NCBI GenBank assembly: GCA_012295275.1 | Contig: CM022673.1 | Coordinates: 1 to 10,000, forward strand | Direction of reading: 5' to 3' | DNA from: Chrysomallon squamiferum | Taxonomy: Eukaryota; Mollusca; Gastropoda; Neomphalida; Peltospiridae | Length of the DNA stretch: 10,000 nucleotides | Shown: in pieces, positions 9,501-10,000 of the stretch | Position numbering within the stretch: the first letter of the stretch is position 1 | How the letters are laid out: every line of letters starts with the position of its first letter | The notes under the pieces: generated by a model | Seen by the model: the letters and a program-made list of their open reading frames with translations, nothing else | What the model was told of the DNA's origin: nothing | The model's database searches: none | Made by a program: the position numbers and the translations under genes

Positions 9501-9648
9501 TTTTGACATATCAATGACTGGCAGTTACTATTAACTGAGTTACATATTTCTAGGTTTTTTTTTATAGTTCTTTGCTGTCTGACTACTACTACTTACCGTC
9601 GACGCTAGGTGCAAATGGGGATGACACGCACTGGCCGTCTATACACCA
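6307..9648 (-). CDS. 3' part of a multi-exon gene: ADAM/ADAMTS-like (mig-17-type) protein with PLAC/ShK-like modules
   Basis: Six exons can be placed by conserved cysteine modules, GT-AG borders and phase: 9648-9597, 8775-8623, 8017-7859, 7524-7234, 7048-6647 and 6500-6307. They total 1251 nt, giving 416 residues plus TAA, with no stop at any junction. Every internal junction is phase 1; the first visible exon enters in phase 0. Order of the product: a WCIDGQCV motif, module 1, module 2, a short Thr-rich linker, module 3, a long Ser/Thr-rich linker, a four-cysteine module 4, module 5, and a hydrophobic tail. The WC-x2-G-x-CV motif is typical of the end of ADAMTS-type cysteine-rich regions, and ADAMs such as MIG-17 carry a PLAC module after it. 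I therefore infer a secreted or surface metalloprotease. The catalytic HExxH domain would lie beyond 10000 and is not seen. Alternative: a non-protease adhesion or mucin-like protein using the same modules. Confidence 0.72.
6547..6562. repeat. short ATTT microsatellite in the last intron
   Basis: Four ATTT-type units lie within the 146-bp intron between modules 4 and 5 (6646-6501). Confidence 0.7.
6647..7048 (-). CDS. exon: mucin-like Ser/Thr linker plus four-cysteine module 4
   Basis: The exon is 402 bp, phase 1 in and out, with donor AAAG|GTAATT at 6646, the same form as the donor of module 2. The first ~90 residues are dominated by Thr, Ser and Val (for example PPTTVTATMTS and TVTSSSTTTTV), a likely O-glycosylated stalk. 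Module 4 follows: NC-x11-C-x8-CL-x2-C. Aligned with module 3, the spacing C-x8-CC-x2-C is kept exactly but the second Cys of the doublet is Leu, and the first Cys of the module is also absent. The module holds an NDT sequon and a rarer NCS sequon. Confidence 0.72.
7049..7233 (-). other. probable 185-bp intron, or coding linker with a one-base frame break
   Basis: The Ser/Thr-rich frame used upstream and the Ser/Thr-rich frame used downstream differ and overlap here (about 7140-7052). An intron from GTAATA at 7233 to a strong acceptor, ctctctctgatataacag, ending at 7049 reconciles them and keeps both flanking exons symmetric phase 1. Against this, the upstream frame remains rich in Ser/Thr to about 7130 and the downstream frame from about 7135, as if a single base were missing near there in an unspliced linker. 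Alternative splicing of a mucin-like segment would also fit. Confidence 0.5.
7234..7524 (-). CDS. exon: cysteine module 3 (PLAC/ShK-like) plus Ser/Thr-rich linker
   Basis: The acceptor ctgtctgatttacag ends at 7525. The module reads ETCSDAKT... with pattern C-x12-C-x10-C-x8-CC-x2-C (ending YCCASC); the central SEVVAE segment looks most like a PLAC module. A linker rich in Ser, Thr, Ile and Asp follows, starting KAKTTTTT and probably O-glycosylated. I place the 3' end at 7234 because tct-A|GTAATA is a phase-1 donor there, making the exon 291 bp and symmetric phase 1 like its neighbours. The same frame stays open to 7052 and is still Ser/Thr-rich to about 7130, so the true end is uncertain. Confidence 0.68.
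7859..8017 (-). CDS. exon: cysteine module 2 (PLAC/ShK-like) plus Thr-rich linker
   Basis: The acceptor tttactttcacag ends at 8018 and the donor GAAG|GTAACT starts at 7858. It is 159 bp and symmetric phase 1. It reads ECLYGDKNPNC, then a short C2-C3 gap of four residues, then 14 residues to VCCESC. The pattern is C-x8-C-x4-C-x14-CC-x2-C, so the third cysteine is displaced compared with its sister modules. GNKT within it is an N-glycosylation sequon. About 18 residues of Ala/Pro/Thr/Val linker with a run of five Thr follow. The open frame continuing past 7859 is intron read-through. Confidence 0.78.
8130..8426. repeat. T/G-rich low-complexity tract with TTA run, inside an intron
   Basis: This is most of the 605-bp intron between modules 1 and 2 (8622-8018). 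On the plus strand it is T-rich with GTTT/TTTTG runs, a G-run at 8318-8325, and seven or so TTA units at 8404-8426. Plus-strand frames here give only runs of Phe, Leu and Val, so it is not coding. Confidence 0.85.
8623..8775 (-). CDS. exon: cysteine module 1 (PLAC/ShK-like)
   Basis: The exon is bounded by acceptor ttttatcttcag (AG at 8777-8776) and donor CCAG|GTACGT. It is 153 bp and symmetric phase 1. It encodes one six-cysteine module: C-x14-C-x11-C-x8-CC-x2-C, opening ETCPFGDE and closing LCCKSC, then a short SLRYTGMP linker. The C-x-F/Y-G-D start is shared with modules 2 and 5. The CC-x2-C ending resembles PLAC modules and, more loosely, ShK modules; both are extracellular disulfide-bonded domains. 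A plus-strand frame across this exon is its antisense shadow. Confidence 0.78.
8853..9145. mobile_element. possible MITE-like element bounded by inverted repeats
   Basis: CCAGTGATGGAAACGGG (8853-8869) is repeated inverted at 9129-9145 with 16 of 17 bases matching, bounding 293 bp of AT-rich sequence in the intron between the mini-exon and module 1. A CAGTG start recalls hAT-type termini. I do not find a convincing 8-bp target-site duplication: gacaaagc and gaaataag match at only 4 of 8 positions. No transposase frame is present. It could be an old non-autonomous element or a chance inverted repeat. Confidence 0.35.
9206..9225. repeat. 20-bp perfect AT palindrome
   Basis: TTCTTATATATATATAAGAA is its own reverse complement. 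It sits in the 821-bp intron 9596-8776. Probably a TA microsatellite with matching flanks; no function is implied. Confidence 0.7.
9226..9596 (-). other. intron sequence, no further feature
   Basis: This is the 5' part of the intron following the 52-bp exon. It contains degenerate AAC/GTT trinucleotides around 9350-9480. I checked the minus strand for additional CC-x2-C exons and found none. Confidence 0.5.
9597..9648 (-). CDS. 52-bp mini-exon encoding the end of an ADAMTS-like cysteine-rich region
   Basis: The acceptor tttataattacag ends at 9649 and the donor G|GTAAGT starts at 9596; both are near consensus. Entering in phase 0, the exon reads WCIDGQCVSSPFAPSVD plus the first base of the next codon (phase 1 out). 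In ADAMTS proteins a WC-x2-G-x-CV string closes the cysteine-rich region before the next module. The phase-1 exit joins to AA of the next exon to make Glu, so the product continues ...SVDETC. The exon is too short to appear as an ORF. The upstream partner exon is not identifiable in 9649-10000. Confidence 0.7.
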
Positions 9649-10000
9649 CTGTAATTATAAAGAAAACAGCAATTTAAACATTATAATGAAACTAACTGGT
9701 CTCGCAAGTGATATGATTTAAATTCATACACAAATCAGTTCTATCGAGCACCTGCTCTTTTAACACTCTGCTTGCTAGTGCCTTCTTGTAACAAACCATT
9801 AGTTTTGTTTGAATCTTAGTATCTGTTTAATATCATTATTTCTGTTCATAAGTTATTAAAAACAAAAAATAATTATTTATCTAGAAATTGACTGTTAATA
9901 ACAGAAATAACTCAGAAATGTTCATTTCCATTTTTGATTCTAACTGTAAGTTTTCTATTTGCCATAACCTCTTCAGGACTTTACAACTCAACGACTGTCT
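9649..10000 (-). other. intron upstream of the first visible exon
   Basis: This is AT-rich sequence ending in the acceptor at 9650-9649. A minus-strand frame from the window edge reads RQSLSCKVLKRLW and could be the end of the preceding cysteine-rich exon, but I find no phase-0 donor that would join it to the mini-exon, so I do not call it. Confidence 0.4.

Overview
This looks like eukaryotic, invertebrate-animal nuclear DNA. The evidence is GT-AG introns, long trinucleotide microsatellites, a satellite array, and a gene built from small symmetric phase-1 exons coding for extracellular cysteine-rich modules. The module style (ADAM/mig-17-like, with repeated PLAC/ShK-like exons) makes a mollusc or another lophotrochozoan the best guess. 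That placement is inference.

Layout. Positions 1-5252 are a head-to-tail satellite of about 14 near-identical units of about 373 bp. It enters from the left edge and stops abruptly at 5252. It is CpG-rich, its units differ mainly in homopolymer length, and none of its open frames looks like a gene. Positions 5253-6047 hold degenerate TAG/GTA repeats, T-rich tracts and long TTC/TTA microsatellites, with some plain AT-rich sequence between. From 6307 upward, on the minus strand, lies the 3' end of a multi-exon gene that no single long ORF reveals. I place exons at 9648-9597, 8775-8623, 8017-7859, 7524-7234, 7048-6647 and 6500-6307 (stop TAA). Their lengths sum to 1251 nt, which is 416 codons plus a stop, and the frame stays open across every junction. 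Upstream exons lie beyond position 10000.

The gene product. The 52-bp first visible exon encodes a WCIDGQCV motif, as found at the end of ADAMTS-type cysteine-rich regions. Five cysteine modules follow, four of them ending in CC-x2-C (PLAC/ShK-like). Between modules 2, 3 and 4 are Ser/Thr-rich, mucin-like linkers, and the protein ends in a short hydrophobic tail. The likeliest reading is the C-terminal half of a secreted or surface-tethered ADAM/ADAMTS-like metalloprotease. The catalytic domain is not in the window, so that identity is an inference.

Main uncertainties are whether 7049-7233 is an intron or coding sequence with a one-base frame break, which family the cysteine modules belong to, and whether a 293-bp inverted-repeat-bounded segment in an intron is a small transposable element.
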